From assembly GCA_030149285.1 (NCBI GenBank), contig JASBRU010000005.1, forward strand, positions 62,001-126,000: DNA of 64,000 bases, given 5' to 3'. The position numbers and the translations under genes are program-made. Shown here in pieces: positions 18,385 to 26,581 of the stretch; the stretch's first letter is position 1, and each line of letters starts with the position of its first letter. The DNA is from Flavobacteriales bacterium. GTDB lineage: Bacteria > Bacteroidota > Bacteroidia > Flavobacteriales > JASBRU01. The notes under the pieces were generated by a model. That model was not told the origin of the DNA and ran no database searches. It saw only the letters and a program-made list of their open reading frames with translations.

Positions 18385-19157
18385 TGGCTACTGATGCTTT
18401 ACATATAGTTATAATTGGTGCCGGTAATGTTGCCTCTCACCTGTGTAGAGCTTTTGATACCTCAAAACACAAAATAGTACAACTATACAACAGAAGCGAA
18501 AAAGGAAAAGAACTAGCCGATGAGTACGGTATCTCTTTTACTACAGATGTAAATACTCTTAGCAAAGCTGAAGTTTATCTTATTGCAATACCAGACGATG
18601 CAATAGTAGATTTTGCAGAAAAAATTCCTTTTAAAGAAAGTTTAATTGCACATACATCAGGTGCTGTACCACTTTCTGTAATAGAAGGTTCTTCAACTAA
18701 CATTGGAGTATTTTATCCTTTGCAAACTTTTACAAAAGGTAAGCCTGTTGATTTTTCAGAAATACCTATTTGCATTGAAGCAAATTCTGAAGAAAATGAA
18801 AAAATGCTTTACAAACTTGGCAAAGAAATTAGTACCAACATTAAACGTATAGATTCTGAAAAGAGAAAATTGGTACATGTAGCTGCTGTTTTTGCAAATA
18901 ACTTTAGCAACCATATGTATGAAATGGCCTATAGTTTTATGATGAAAAACAATTTACCCTTTGATATATTAAAACCTCTAATTAAAGAAACTGCTGATAA
19001 AATACAACATCAAACGCCTTTTGAATCTCAAACTGGTCCAGCAAAACGAGGTGACCAAAAAACAATTGAAAGTCACTTAGCACTTTTAAAAGACGAAGAG
19101 TATAAAGAAATCTATAAATTAGTCAGCCAAAGTATAAAAAACACCCATGGAGGATAA
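18384..19157 (+). CDS. Rossmann-like/DUF2520 protein
   Basis: A 257-residue protein with an N-terminal NAD(P)-binding Rossmann motif (IVIIGAGNVASHLCRAF) and a C-terminal helical DUF2520 domain, similar in layout to NADP-dependent 6-phosphogluconate- and F420-type reductases. Seen landmarks are the HTSGAVPLSV and GVFYPLQTF stretches. The substrate is unknown. The gene overlaps ccmF (TAATG) and the next phosphatase gene, forming a run that continues to Maf. Confidence 0.85.
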   Translation: MATDALHIVIIGAGNVASHLCRAFDTSKHKIVQLYNRSEKGKELADEYGISFTTDVNTLSKAEVYLIAIPDDAIVDFAEKIPFKESLIAHTSGAVPLSVIEGSSTNIGVFYPLQTFTKGKPVDFSEIPICIEANSEENEKMLYKLGKEISTNIKRIDSEKRKLVHVAAVFANNFSNHMYEMAYSFMMKNNLPFDILKPLIKETADKIQHQTPFESQTGPAKRGDQKTIESHLALLKDEEYKEIYKLVSQSIKNTHGG

Positions 19158-19674
19158 AAATTACAAAGAAATATTACATCAAATAACCACTTTTATATTT
19201 GATGTAGATGGAGTATTGACAGACGGTACCGTAACTATTATGCCCGACGGAGAGCAAGTGCGTAAAATGTTGGTGAAAGATGGATACGCGTTACAACTGG
19301 CAGTAAAAAAAGGCTACAATGTGGCAATTATATCCGGTGGTAGAAATGAAGGAGTACGTAAACGACTACATGGCTTAGGTATTAAGGATGTGTTTTTGGG
19401 TATAAGCCATAAGATAGAGCAATACGAAGATTATATAAACGACTACAACCTTAAACCTGAGAACATACTTTATATGGGTGATGACTTACCTGACTATGAA
19501 GTAATGCAAAAAGTTGGCTTAGCTACTTGCCCTGCGGATGCTGCATCAGAAATAAAAAGCATAGCCAAATATGTATCCCATAAAAATGGCGGAGAAGGTT
19601 GTGTACGAGATGTAATGGAGCAAGTAATGAAACTCCATGGCAAATGGATGGATCAGTCTGATTTAAACTGGTAA
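19147..19674 (+). CDS. KdsC-like HAD phosphatase (KDO 8-phosphate phosphatase family)
   Basis: A 175-residue HAD hydrolase lacking a cap domain. Motif I is FDVDGVLTDG, motif II lies in IISGGRNEGV, and motif III/IV is MGDDLPDYEVM. This arrangement matches KdsC, which makes 3-deoxy-D-manno-octulosonate for lipid A core. Bacteroidota often keep this gene beside UbiA-like and Maf genes as here, so a different phosphosugar substrate cannot be excluded. It overlaps the DUF2520 gene by 11 bases and ends two bases before the prenyltransferase gene. Confidence 0.88.
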   Translation: MEDKNYKEILHQITTFIFDVDGVLTDGTVTIMPDGEQVRKMLVKDGYALQLAVKKGYNVAIISGGRNEGVRKRLHGLGIKDVFLGISHKIEQYEDYINDYNLKPENILYMGDDLPDYEVMQKVGLATCPADAASEIKSIAKYVSHKNGGEGCVRDVMEQVMKLHGKWMDQSDLNW

Positions 19675-19676
19675 TA

Positions 19677-20651
19677 ATGCATTATTTACGTCTTATACGC
19701 TGGCCTAACCTCCTTATCATTGCTTTTTCACAAGCATTGGTTAGGTATGGTATTATATTGCCTTTTATGGGAGAGAATCATGCAATGAGCCACAGTATGT
19801 TTATTGCTTTGGTATGCTCTACAATATTGGTTGCTGCTGGAGGATATATAATTAATGACCATCAGGATACGGCTGTAGACAAGGTTAATAAACCCAACAA
19901 AGTTATAGTTGGTAGGCATATAAAACCTTCAACTGCAATGAACTTTTACTATATACTTACATTTTTAGGAGTAGGTATAGGTTTATGGCTGGGTTATACT
20001 TTAGGTAATATTAAGTTGGGATTAATTCCTTTAATATCAGCATCTCTACTTTGGGTATATGCTTATAACTTGAAGCAAACCCCATTCTTAGGAAACCTAG
20101 TGATAGCAATATTAAGTGGTTTAGTATTGTTAACAGAAGGCCTATTTGACATTATGCCTGCTATTACAGAAAGTAGTGTGGAACTGGCAAGAGCTATTTT
20201 TCAAATAGTACTAATGTACTCTGGTTTTGGTTTTTTAATATCCTTAATACGAGAAATAGTAAAAGACCTAGAAGATCTGACAGGTGATAAAAAAATGCAT
20301 TACAACACATTACCAATTGCTATTGGCGAAACAGCAACTAAGGGTATAATAGCATTATTGTCAACCATGCTAATAGCTTGGTTAGTGTATTTAACTTACC
20401 AACAGCAAAATTGGAGCTATGTAAGCTATTATATACTACTAAGTCTTATTATCCCTACTGTATTTATAATTATAGGTACGTTTAAAGCAAAAACCCCTCA
20501 ATCATACCACCAAATAAGTAACCTATCTAAACTTGTAATGCTTACAGGCTTATTACTTATTGTAGTTTTAGGTTGGGATATTATCGAATTTTATTACACA
20601 CCATTAGATGCTCCAGTTACCCCAGAAATTAACCTTAGTCCTAGCTTCTAA
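19677..20651 (+). CDS. UbiA-family prenyltransferase (geranylgeranylglycerol-phosphate type)
   Basis: Polytopic membrane enzyme of 324 residues that moves a prenyl group onto an acceptor. Seen: the first Asp-rich motif NDHQDTAVDKVNKP and the second VKDLEDLTGDKK, which coordinate Mg2+ and the diphosphate. In Bacteroidota, relatives are annotated as geranylgeranylglycerol-phosphate geranylgeranyltransferase, but acceptor specificity is not readable here; menaquinone-type acceptors are an alternative. It overlaps the maf gene by 44 bases. Confidence 0.87.
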   Translation: MHYLRLIRWPNLLIIAFSQALVRYGIILPFMGENHAMSHSMFIALVCSTILVAAGGYIINDHQDTAVDKVNKPNKVIVGRHIKPSTAMNFYYILTFLGVGIGLWLGYTLGNIKLGLIPLISASLLWVYAYNLKQTPFLGNLVIAILSGLVLLTEGLFDIMPAITESSVELARAIFQIVLMYSGFGFLISLIREIVKDLEDLTGDKKMHYNTLPIAIGETATKGIIALLSTMLIAWLVYLTYQQQNWSYVSYYILLSLIIPTVFIIIGTFKAKTPQSYHQISNLSKLVMLTGLLLIVVLGWDIIEFYYTPLDAPVTPEINLSPSF

Positions 20652-21195
20652 ATCACCCAGAAGACATCAACTGCTAAAAGACTTAGGATTAGAGTTTGAT
20701 GTTCGCATCAAATCTATTGATGAGAGTTACCCAAGCAACTTAAAAGGGGCAGATATTGCAGAATATATAGCAGAAAAAAAGGCCTCTGTATTTGAAGGTG
20801 AGATAGCAGAAAATGAAATCATACTAACATCAGATACTGTTGTATGGCAAAATGGGGTTTCCCTTGCCAAGCCAAAAGATGCTGAAGAAGCAAAGAGTAT
20901 GCTAATGAGCCTATCTGGTGATGAGCACGAGGTAATTACTGCAGTTTGTTTAAAATCAAGCACTAAGTCCATAGTGTTTCATTGTTCTACCAAGGTGTTT
21001 TTTAAAGAGCTTACAGCTGAAGAAATAGATTACTACATTACTAATTATAAGCCTTTTGACAAAGCCGGAGCATATGGTATACAAGAGTGGATTGGCTTTA
21101 TTGGCATTACCAAAATAGAGGGCTCATACTTTAATGTAGTAGGACTACCTGTACAAGAAGTTTATACCCAATTATTAGACTTTATCAATACCTAA
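20608..21195 (+). CDS. maf: Maf-family nucleoside triphosphate pyrophosphatase
   Basis: A 195-residue house-cleaning enzyme that hydrolyses dTTP, UTP or modified nucleotides to the monophosphate. Seen: the N-terminal LASKSPRRHQLLKDLG motif, LTSDTVVW with the catalytic Asp, SGDEHEV, and DKAGAYGIQ. The ATG at 20608 lies 44 bases inside the upstream gene. No in-frame ATG lies nearer to SPRRHQ, so the long overlap seems real and suggests coupled translation. Confidence 0.93.
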   Translation: MLQLPQKLTLVLASKSPRRHQLLKDLGLEFDVRIKSIDESYPSNLKGADIAEYIAEKKASVFEGEIAENEIILTSDTVVWQNGVSLAKPKDAEEAKSMLMSLSGDEHEVITAVCLKSSTKSIVFHCSTKVFFKELTAEEIDYYITNYKPFDKAGAYGIQEWIGFIGITKIEGSYFNVVGLPVQEVYTQLLDFINT

Positions 21196-21235
21196 GGTTT
21201 TTGTAATTTGCTTCCGCTAAAACAAGACCCTATTC

Positions 21236-23143
21236 ATGCGGAAATTAATATTAGTTCTAATTCTTTTACTTTCTTCATTACAATTTGCAAAAGCTGAGTT
21301 AAAAATCTCGCTACCAGAATTTGTAATTGCAGGCATTGAACAAGAAATTAAAATTGAATCTGAAGACTTAAGAGGCACTATACCTGTTACAATTAATGGA
21401 AACGAAGAGTTAATCAATTTTAATGATGGTATTGGTTCTTTTCAACATACATTTAATAGTTCTGAAAAAGAAGTAAGTGTAAGTATAGGCTCAGAATCTT
21501 CTAAAGCTGATATCAGCCCTATTCCACTATGGCTATCTATTTTACCTCCTTTAATTGCTATACTTATGGCATTGGTATTTAAAGAAGTTATTGTTTCACT
21601 TTTTACAGGAATTTTTGCCGGTGCGGCTATACTGTATGGCTATAATGAAGGTATAAAAGGTATTCTATCTGGCTTTTTAGCTGTAATAGACAAATACATT
21701 ATTAATGCCGTGAATGATAGTGGACATCTCTCTGTAATTGTTTTCTCACTACTAATTGGAGCAATGGTGTTGGTTATTTCTCGCAATGGTGGTATGCAAG
21801 GCGTTGTAAACAGATTATCTAAATATGCAAAAGACTCTAAAAGCGGACAACTAGTAACATGGTTTTTAGGTATTGCTATTTTCTTTGATGATTATGCAAA
21901 CACTTTAGTAGTAGGCAATACAATGCGCCCAGTTACAGATAAGCTAAAAATATCAAGAGAAAAGCTAAGTTATATTGTAGACTCTACAGCCGCTCCGATT
22001 GCTGCCATTGCATTTGTAACAACTTGGATTGGTGCAGAGTTAGGCTATATAGAAGACGGAACTAAAACCCTTGGTATTGGTGAAGGAGCTTATTCTATCT
22101 TTTTAAACTCTTTAAACTATGCTTTCTACCCTATCCTTACGCTAGTATTTATATTTATGCTAATATGGATGAAAAAAGATTTTGGTACAATGTATACGGC
22201 TGAAAAACGTGCTCGAGTTGATGGACATGTATCTGACCCCAAACATAAAATTGGTAAATCTGAAGAAACAGATGACTTGGATATGGTTGACGGAGCAAAA
22301 CCTAAAGCTTACAATGCAATTATACCTGTACTTGTAGTAATAATCGGAACTCTAGTAGGTCTTTACAATACAGGTATGGAGTCTAATGAGGGAATATGGA
22401 ATGACAGTAGTTTATCATTTACCAGAAAACTATCAACTATTATTGGTAGTTCTGATTCTTACATAGCACTACTTTGGTCATCTATAAGCGGATTAGGTGT
22501 AGCCATACTACTTACTATTTCGCAAAAGATTATGAACCTACAACATACTATGGAAACTGCTTTGGTGGGGTTCAAAACAATGCTTCCGGCTATTAGCATA
22601 CTTATACTAGCTTGGTCACTTGCTTTGGTTACTGAGGATATGCATACTGCAGATTTTATTACCGGTGGATTAAGTTCGGCCAACTTTTCTCCAATATTAA
22701 TACCTGCTCTCACCTTTTTATTAGCTGCAGTTGTTGCTTTCTCCACAGGGTCATCATGGGGCACAATGGCTATATTATATCCATTAATGTTACCAGCTAC
22801 ATGGAAACTAGCACAAGAGGCAGGTTTAGACCATGAGACTACAATGATGATTTTCTACAATGTTGTATCTACTGTATTAGCAGGTTCAGTATTAGGAGAC
22901 CACTGCTCTCCAATATCTGACACTACGATATTGAGTTCATTGGCTAGCTCTTGTAACCATATAGATCATGTAAAAACACAATTACCTTATGCCTTAACTG
23001 TGGGTGGTGTTTCTGTTTTATTAGGAACTCTACCGGCTGCATTTGGAGTACCAGTATGGATACTATTTCCATTAGGTATTATTACGCTCTACCTTATTAT
23101 AAGGTTTATGGGTAAGGACAGCCATTTCTCCGAAGAAAAATAA
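21236..23143 (+). CDS. NhaC-type Na+/H+ antiporter with exported N-terminal domain
   Basis: A 635-residue membrane protein. The family core shows FFDDYANTLVVGNTMRPV, FSTGSSWGTMAILYPL and GDHCSPISDTTILSS, motifs of the NhaC superfamily that exchanges Na+ for protons. Unusually, it begins with a signal-peptide-like segment (RKLILVLILLLSSLQFAKA) followed by about 70 hydrophilic residues before the first membrane helix (SIGS...PLWLSILPPLIAIL). This gives an extracytoplasmic N-terminal domain. The closely related basic-amino-acid antiporters of the same superfamily are an alternative. Confidence 0.88.
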   Translation: MRKLILVLILLLSSLQFAKAELKISLPEFVIAGIEQEIKIESEDLRGTIPVTINGNEELINFNDGIGSFQHTFNSSEKEVSVSIGSESSKADISPIPLWLSILPPLIAILMALVFKEVIVSLFTGIFAGAAILYGYNEGIKGILSGFLAVIDKYIINAVNDSGHLSVIVFSLLIGAMVLVISRNGGMQGVVNRLSKYAKDSKSGQLVTWFLGIAIFFDDYANTLVVGNTMRPVTDKLKISREKLSYIVDSTAAPIAAIAFVTTWIGAELGYIEDGTKTLGIGEGAYSIFLNSLNYAFYPILTLVFIFMLIWMKKDFGTMYTAEKRARVDGHVSDPKHKIGKSEETDDLDMVDGAKPKAYNAIIPVLVVIIGTLVGLYNTGMESNEGIWNDSSLSFTRKLSTIIGSSDSYIALLWSSISGLGVAILLTISQKIMNLQHTMETALVGFKTMLPAISILILAWSLALVTEDMHTADFITGGLSSANFSPILIPALTFLLAAVVAFSTGSSWGTMAILYPLMLPATWKLAQEAGLDHETTMMIFYNVVSTVLAGSVLGDHCSPISDTTILSSLASSCNHIDHVKTQLPYALTVGGVSVLLGTLPAAFGVPVWILFPLGIITLYLIIRFMGKDSHFSEEK

Positions 23144-23149
23144 CCCCAT

Positions 23150-23175
23150 AAAAAGCCCGCTACAGCGGGCTTTTT
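23150..23175. terminator. Rho-independent terminator between convergent genes
   Basis: AAAAAGCCCGC, loop TACA, GCGGGCTTTTT. It lies seven bases after the antiporter stop and faces the end of rtcB, so it can act on both strands. Confidence 0.92.
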
Positions 23176-23209
23176 AGTTATAATCTCCTGTTCTTTAAGC
23201 ATAGTTATA

Positions 23210-24607
23210 CTAATCTACTTCCATAAATTTCTCATCTCCACACATTCTTACAATCTTAGGAGTAAAAGAACCTAATACTTCTACCAAGTCTTTTTGATGT
23301 CCCATTACATCATCTATATTCTTGTAAGCCATAGGTGCTTCATCTAATCCGGAACCTATCAACTCTATTCCTTTTTCATGTAAGTGTTTTGCTACAGCTT
23401 TAGGGTTTAATGTATTTTTAGCTCTTGTTCTAGACATTGCTCTACCTGCACCATGTGCTGCTGAATTAATAGACGCCTCATCTCCCTTACCTCTTACAAT
23501 ATAACCAGGCGCTGTCATAGAACCCGGAATTATCCCCAACACACCTTTACCGGCTGGAGTAGCTCCTTTTCTATGTACAATTACCTCATTTCCCTCTGCA
23601 TCTTTTTCTTTCCAAGCAAAGTTATGATGGTTCTCTATCATAGCTAATGGTGTAGCTCTTAAACCTACAGCCATTCGCTCATGTATTTGATGATGACAGG
23701 CAGAGGCATAATCTCCTGCCAAGTTCATTGCCATCCAGTATTCTTGCCCAGCTTCAGTATTTAAGTCTAACCAAGCTAAATGTTTTGCTTCTTGCGGAAG
23801 CTTACATTGCTCCATTGCCAATCTTGTATAATGATTTGCAATAGTTGCACCTAACCCCCTAGAACCAGAGTGTGATAAAACTGCTAAGTATTTACCAATT
23901 GGCAAATCAAACTCACTATTTTCATCTAGTATTTCTGTAATACCAAACTCTACAAAATGATTTCCGCCACCTGAAGTGCCAATCTGTCTAAAAGCTTTAT
24001 CTTTTAATGACTTTATTAAGTCTATCTCTTCAAATAAATGATGGCTTAATATTTCATGATCTTTTGGCTTTTTAAATGTGGCTCTACCAAACTCTGTATT
24101 TCTAACCAACATCTTCTTTAAGTCTTCCTTTCTATCTTCAAGTATTGTAGCCGGCAAGTCATATATTGTCATACACATTCTACAACCTATATCTACCCCT
24201 ACACCATAAGGTATAACTGCATTTTCTGTTGCTAGTACACCTCCAATTGGCAATCCGTATCCCTGATGTGCATCGGGCATTAAAGCGCCAGCTTTTGCAA
24301 TAGGCAATTTCATGGCGGTCTCTATTTGCTTTAATGCCCCATCTTCTATCCCTTCAGATCCATATATTTTGTAGGCTTTGGGATTGTTATTTAATGCTAT
24401 AGTTGCGTCTTCTTTAGGAAGTAACTCTGCAGCAACTGAAGAATACACATTATCATTTATATATTCCTCAGGCCTCTTTACTACTCCTTTAAGTGTTTTC
24501 ATCACTTCATCAGTATTAGCAGAACTATTTGCTATATCTAAGGCAATACCAATTGCTTTTCCTTGTGGATACCCTAGTTCTAATAATTTTTTTGCATCTA
24601 TTTTCAT
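23210..24607 (-). CDS. rtcB: RtcB family RNA-splicing ligase
   Basis: GTP- and Mn2+-dependent ligase that joins 2',3'-cyclic phosphate RNA ends to 5'-OH ends, acting in RNA repair or tRNA splicing. Seen: GVGVDIGCRM with metal-binding Asp and Cys, GTSGGGNHFVE, LSHSGSRGLG, a metal-site His in MIENHHNFAWKE, and SAAHGAGRAMSR, whose His is the guanylylated residue in characterised RtcB. About 465 residues. The ATG at 24607 starts MKIDAKKLL; an ATG at 24616 is also in frame. It is divergent from a WYL-regulator fusion gene, with hairpins between them. No archease or rtcA gene is adjacent. Confidence 0.95.
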   Translation of the reverse strand: MKIDAKKLLELGYPQGKAIGIALDIANSSANTDEVMKTLKGVVKRPEEYINDNVYSSVAAELLPKEDATIALNNNPKAYKIYGSEGIEDGALKQIETAMKLPIAKAGALMPDAHQGYGLPIGGVLATENAVIPYGVGVDIGCRMCMTIYDLPATILEDRKEDLKKMLVRNTEFGRATFKKPKDHEILSHHLFEEIDLIKSLKDKAFRQIGTSGGGNHFVEFGITEILDENSEFDLPIGKYLAVLSHSGSRGLGATIANHYTRLAMEQCKLPQEAKHLAWLDLNTEAGQEYWMAMNLAGDYASACHHQIHERMAVGLRATPLAMIENHHNFAWKEKDAEGNEVIVHRKGATPAGKGVLGIIPGSMTAPGYIVRGKGDEASINSAAHGAGRAMSRTRAKNTLNPKAVAKHLHEKGIELIGSGLDEAPMAYKNIDDVMGHQKDLVEVLGSFTPKIVRMCGDEKFMEVD

Positions 24608-24644
24608 AAGTCTCAATTTACTTAAATATTTTTCTTTTAATTCT

Positions 24645-24692
24645 AATGTCCCTCTTTGCCATTTCTAGAGCCTGTAAGGCAAAGAGGACATT
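24645..24692. repeat. Large imperfect inverted repeat between rtcB and the WYL fusion gene
   Basis: AATGTCCCTCTTTGCC (24645-24660) pairs with GGCAAAGAGGACATT (24678-24692) around a 17-base loop. Fifteen base pairs form, with a single extra C bulged in the left arm. There is no T-run directly after it, so a simple terminator is unlikely. It may be an operator for the WYL regulator or a structured 5' leader of either divergent transcript. Confidence 0.75.
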
Positions 24693-24738
24693 ACTTTAAC
24701 AGGACTTTCATTATTACACTACAAATTTGCGCCCCTAG

Positions 24739-24757
24739 TACGCAATCTTTCTGCGTA
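24739..24757. repeat. Short inverted repeat in the leader of the WYL fusion gene
   Basis: TACGCA, loop ATCTTTC, TGCGTA: a perfect 6-base stem with a 7-base loop, followed by an A- and T-rich stretch and, 39 bases later, the ATG at 24797. It could be an operator half-site pair, an attenuator or an RNA stem-loop. Confidence 0.6.
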
Positions 24758-24796
24758 GAAAAATATTTTTTCTATTTTTATGCAAAATCTTACAAA

Positions 24797-26536
24797 ATGC
24801 CTGTAAACAGAAACGCCTTAATCAGATACAAAACAATAGATCAATGTCTACAAAACCGTTTTAGGAAATGGACATTAGAAGATTTGATTGATGCATGTTC
24901 AGATGCATTATACGAATATGAAGGTATAGATAAAGGAGTGAGTAAACGAACTGTACAAATGGATATACAGTTTATGCGCAGTGATAAACTTGGATATAAT
25001 GCTCCAATAATAGTAACTGATAAAAAATACTACTCCTATGAAGAAGAGGATTACTCAATAACAAACATCCCTCTAACAGACCAAGATTTAGGCAAGCTAA
25101 CAGAAGTGGTAGAAATATTAAGAGAGTTTAAAGGCTTTACCCATTTTAGAGAGCTTAGCGGAATAGTACAAAAGTTAGAGGATAAAGTAAATACTTCTAA
25201 AACCCAACAGCGTTCTATAATAGATTTTGAAAAGAATGACTACCTAAAAGGAATAGAGTATATTGATAGTATCTATAAAGCAATACAAAACAAAAGAACA
25301 ATTAACATAAGTTACCAGTCTTTTAAAGCAAGAAAAGCTAACAATTTTATATTCCACCCCTTTCTATTAAAAGAATATAGAAATAGATGGTTTGTGCTAG
25401 GAAAAAAAGACAGTTACAAACATAAAAACCCTATTCTACTAGCATTAGACAGAATTGAAGACATAAGCTCATCACCGGTAAAACTATATGATTATAATGA
25501 AAATGAAATAAAGGACTACTTTAAAGATGTTATCGGCGTAACAGTAAATATTGGCGATAAGGCTGAAGAAATAATTTTCTATGCAGGCTGGGATACAGCC
25601 CCCTACATTATTACCAAACCACTACATCATAGCCAGCAAATTATTGAACAAAATAACTTTGGGATAACCTTTTCAATACATGTAAAGCATAATTATGAGT
25701 TAGAAAGAGAAATACTTGGTTTTGGTGATAGAATAAAAATAATTAAACCTTTAAAAATTAAACGCAGAATAAAAGATATAATAGAAAACACCAATGACTT
25801 ATATAATACAGAGTTAGATCATACAACTTTAAAAAACCTAGAAAACAGAGTTGATAAAAGAGGTACGGCAGTAATAAATAATGTATACACCAAAAGAGAA
25901 ATAAGAAAAATTGGAAACACCTTATACAGCTACATAAACAACACTGACAAAGATAAACATCAACCTATAGCCATAAGGCAATTACTGCTAGAGATACCTG
26001 TACTTAAGTCCTATCTTTTTAACGAAAACCTTAAGCTTATACTTAACTCTTTAGGCAAAAACTACTTTTTATCTAAAGCCATTTTTTTCAATAAACCCCC
26101 TTTATCTAACTGGTATGTTACTTGGCACCAAGACCAAACTATAAACGTATCTCAAAAAATTGAGATGGAAGGCTTTACAGGCTGGACTAAAAAAGGAAAC
26201 GTAATAAGTGTTTGCCCTCCTGCTGAAATACTACACAATACTATTACAATAAGGGTTCATTTAGATGAAACCAATGAGAATAATGGCGGACTAAAGGTTA
26301 TAGCCGGTTCTCATAAAAAGAGATTAAGTGATGAAGAACTATCCCTCATTACAAAAAACACTATTGCATCTAATTGCAATGTAATTGACGGAGGGGTGCA
26401 CATAATGAAACCATTATTACTTCATGCATCATCTAAGTCTAAAAATCAAAAAAAGAGGCGAGTAATTCATCTTGAGTTTACAAATGCTAAACTCCCAAAT
26501 GGATTAGAATGGTCAGAAAAAATTGAATTAAACTAA
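24797..26536 (+). CDS. WYL-domain transcriptional regulator fused to a PhyH-type 2OG-Fe(II) dioxygenase domain
   Basis: A 579-residue protein of two normally separate parts. Residues 1-75 look like a winged helix DNA-binding region (RTVQMDIQFMRSDKLGY), and about 150-325 is a WYL ligand-sensing domain with the typical HPFLLKEYRNRWFVLG. About 345-575 resembles phytanoyl-CoA dioxygenase: the iron ligands appear to be His444 and Asp446 (WHQD) and His543 (LLLHASS), with Arg554 or Arg555 for 2-oxoglutarate. The ATG at 24797 was chosen because upstream codons to 24656 run through the hairpin region. It is divergent from rtcB. No frameshift or internal stop separates the parts. Confidence 0.85.
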   Translation: MPVNRNALIRYKTIDQCLQNRFRKWTLEDLIDACSDALYEYEGIDKGVSKRTVQMDIQFMRSDKLGYNAPIIVTDKKYYSYEEEDYSITNIPLTDQDLGKLTEVVEILREFKGFTHFRELSGIVQKLEDKVNTSKTQQRSIIDFEKNDYLKGIEYIDSIYKAIQNKRTINISYQSFKARKANNFIFHPFLLKEYRNRWFVLGKKDSYKHKNPILLALDRIEDISSSPVKLYDYNENEIKDYFKDVIGVTVNIGDKAEEIIFYAGWDTAPYIITKPLHHSQQIIEQNNFGITFSIHVKHNYELEREILGFGDRIKIIKPLKIKRRIKDIIENTNDLYNTELDHTTLKNLENRVDKRGTAVINNVYTKREIRKIGNTLYSYINNTDKDKHQPIAIRQLLLEIPVLKSYLFNENLKLILNSLGKNYFLSKAIFFNKPPLSNWYVTWHQDQTINVSQKIEMEGFTGWTKKGNVISVCPPAEILHNTITIRVHLDETNENNGGLKVIAGSHKKRLSDEELSLITKNTIASNCNVIDGGVHIMKPLLLHASSKSKNQKKRRVIHLEFTNAKLPNGLEWSEKIELN

Positions 26537-26561
26537 AAAAGCCCGCTATAAGCGGGCTTTT
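26535..26561. terminator. Rho-independent terminator between convergent genes
   Basis: AAAAGCCCGCT, loop ATA, AGCGGGCTTTT. It begins at the stop codon of the WYL fusion gene and faces the 3' end of dnaK. Confidence 0.9.
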
Positions 26562-26581
26562 ACTTTTACAGTTAAAAATGA

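Noticed and set aside
24739-24757. Anticodon-like stem-loop as a real tRNA gene
   Set aside because: The sequences around it do not form an acceptor stem, D arm or T arm, so it is listed only as an inverted repeat.
24656-24796. Upstream in-frame extension of the WYL-PhyH gene from ATG 24656
   Set aside because: The extra 47 residues run through the inverted repeats and do not resemble a conserved N-terminus; 24797 starts directly at the DNA-binding region.
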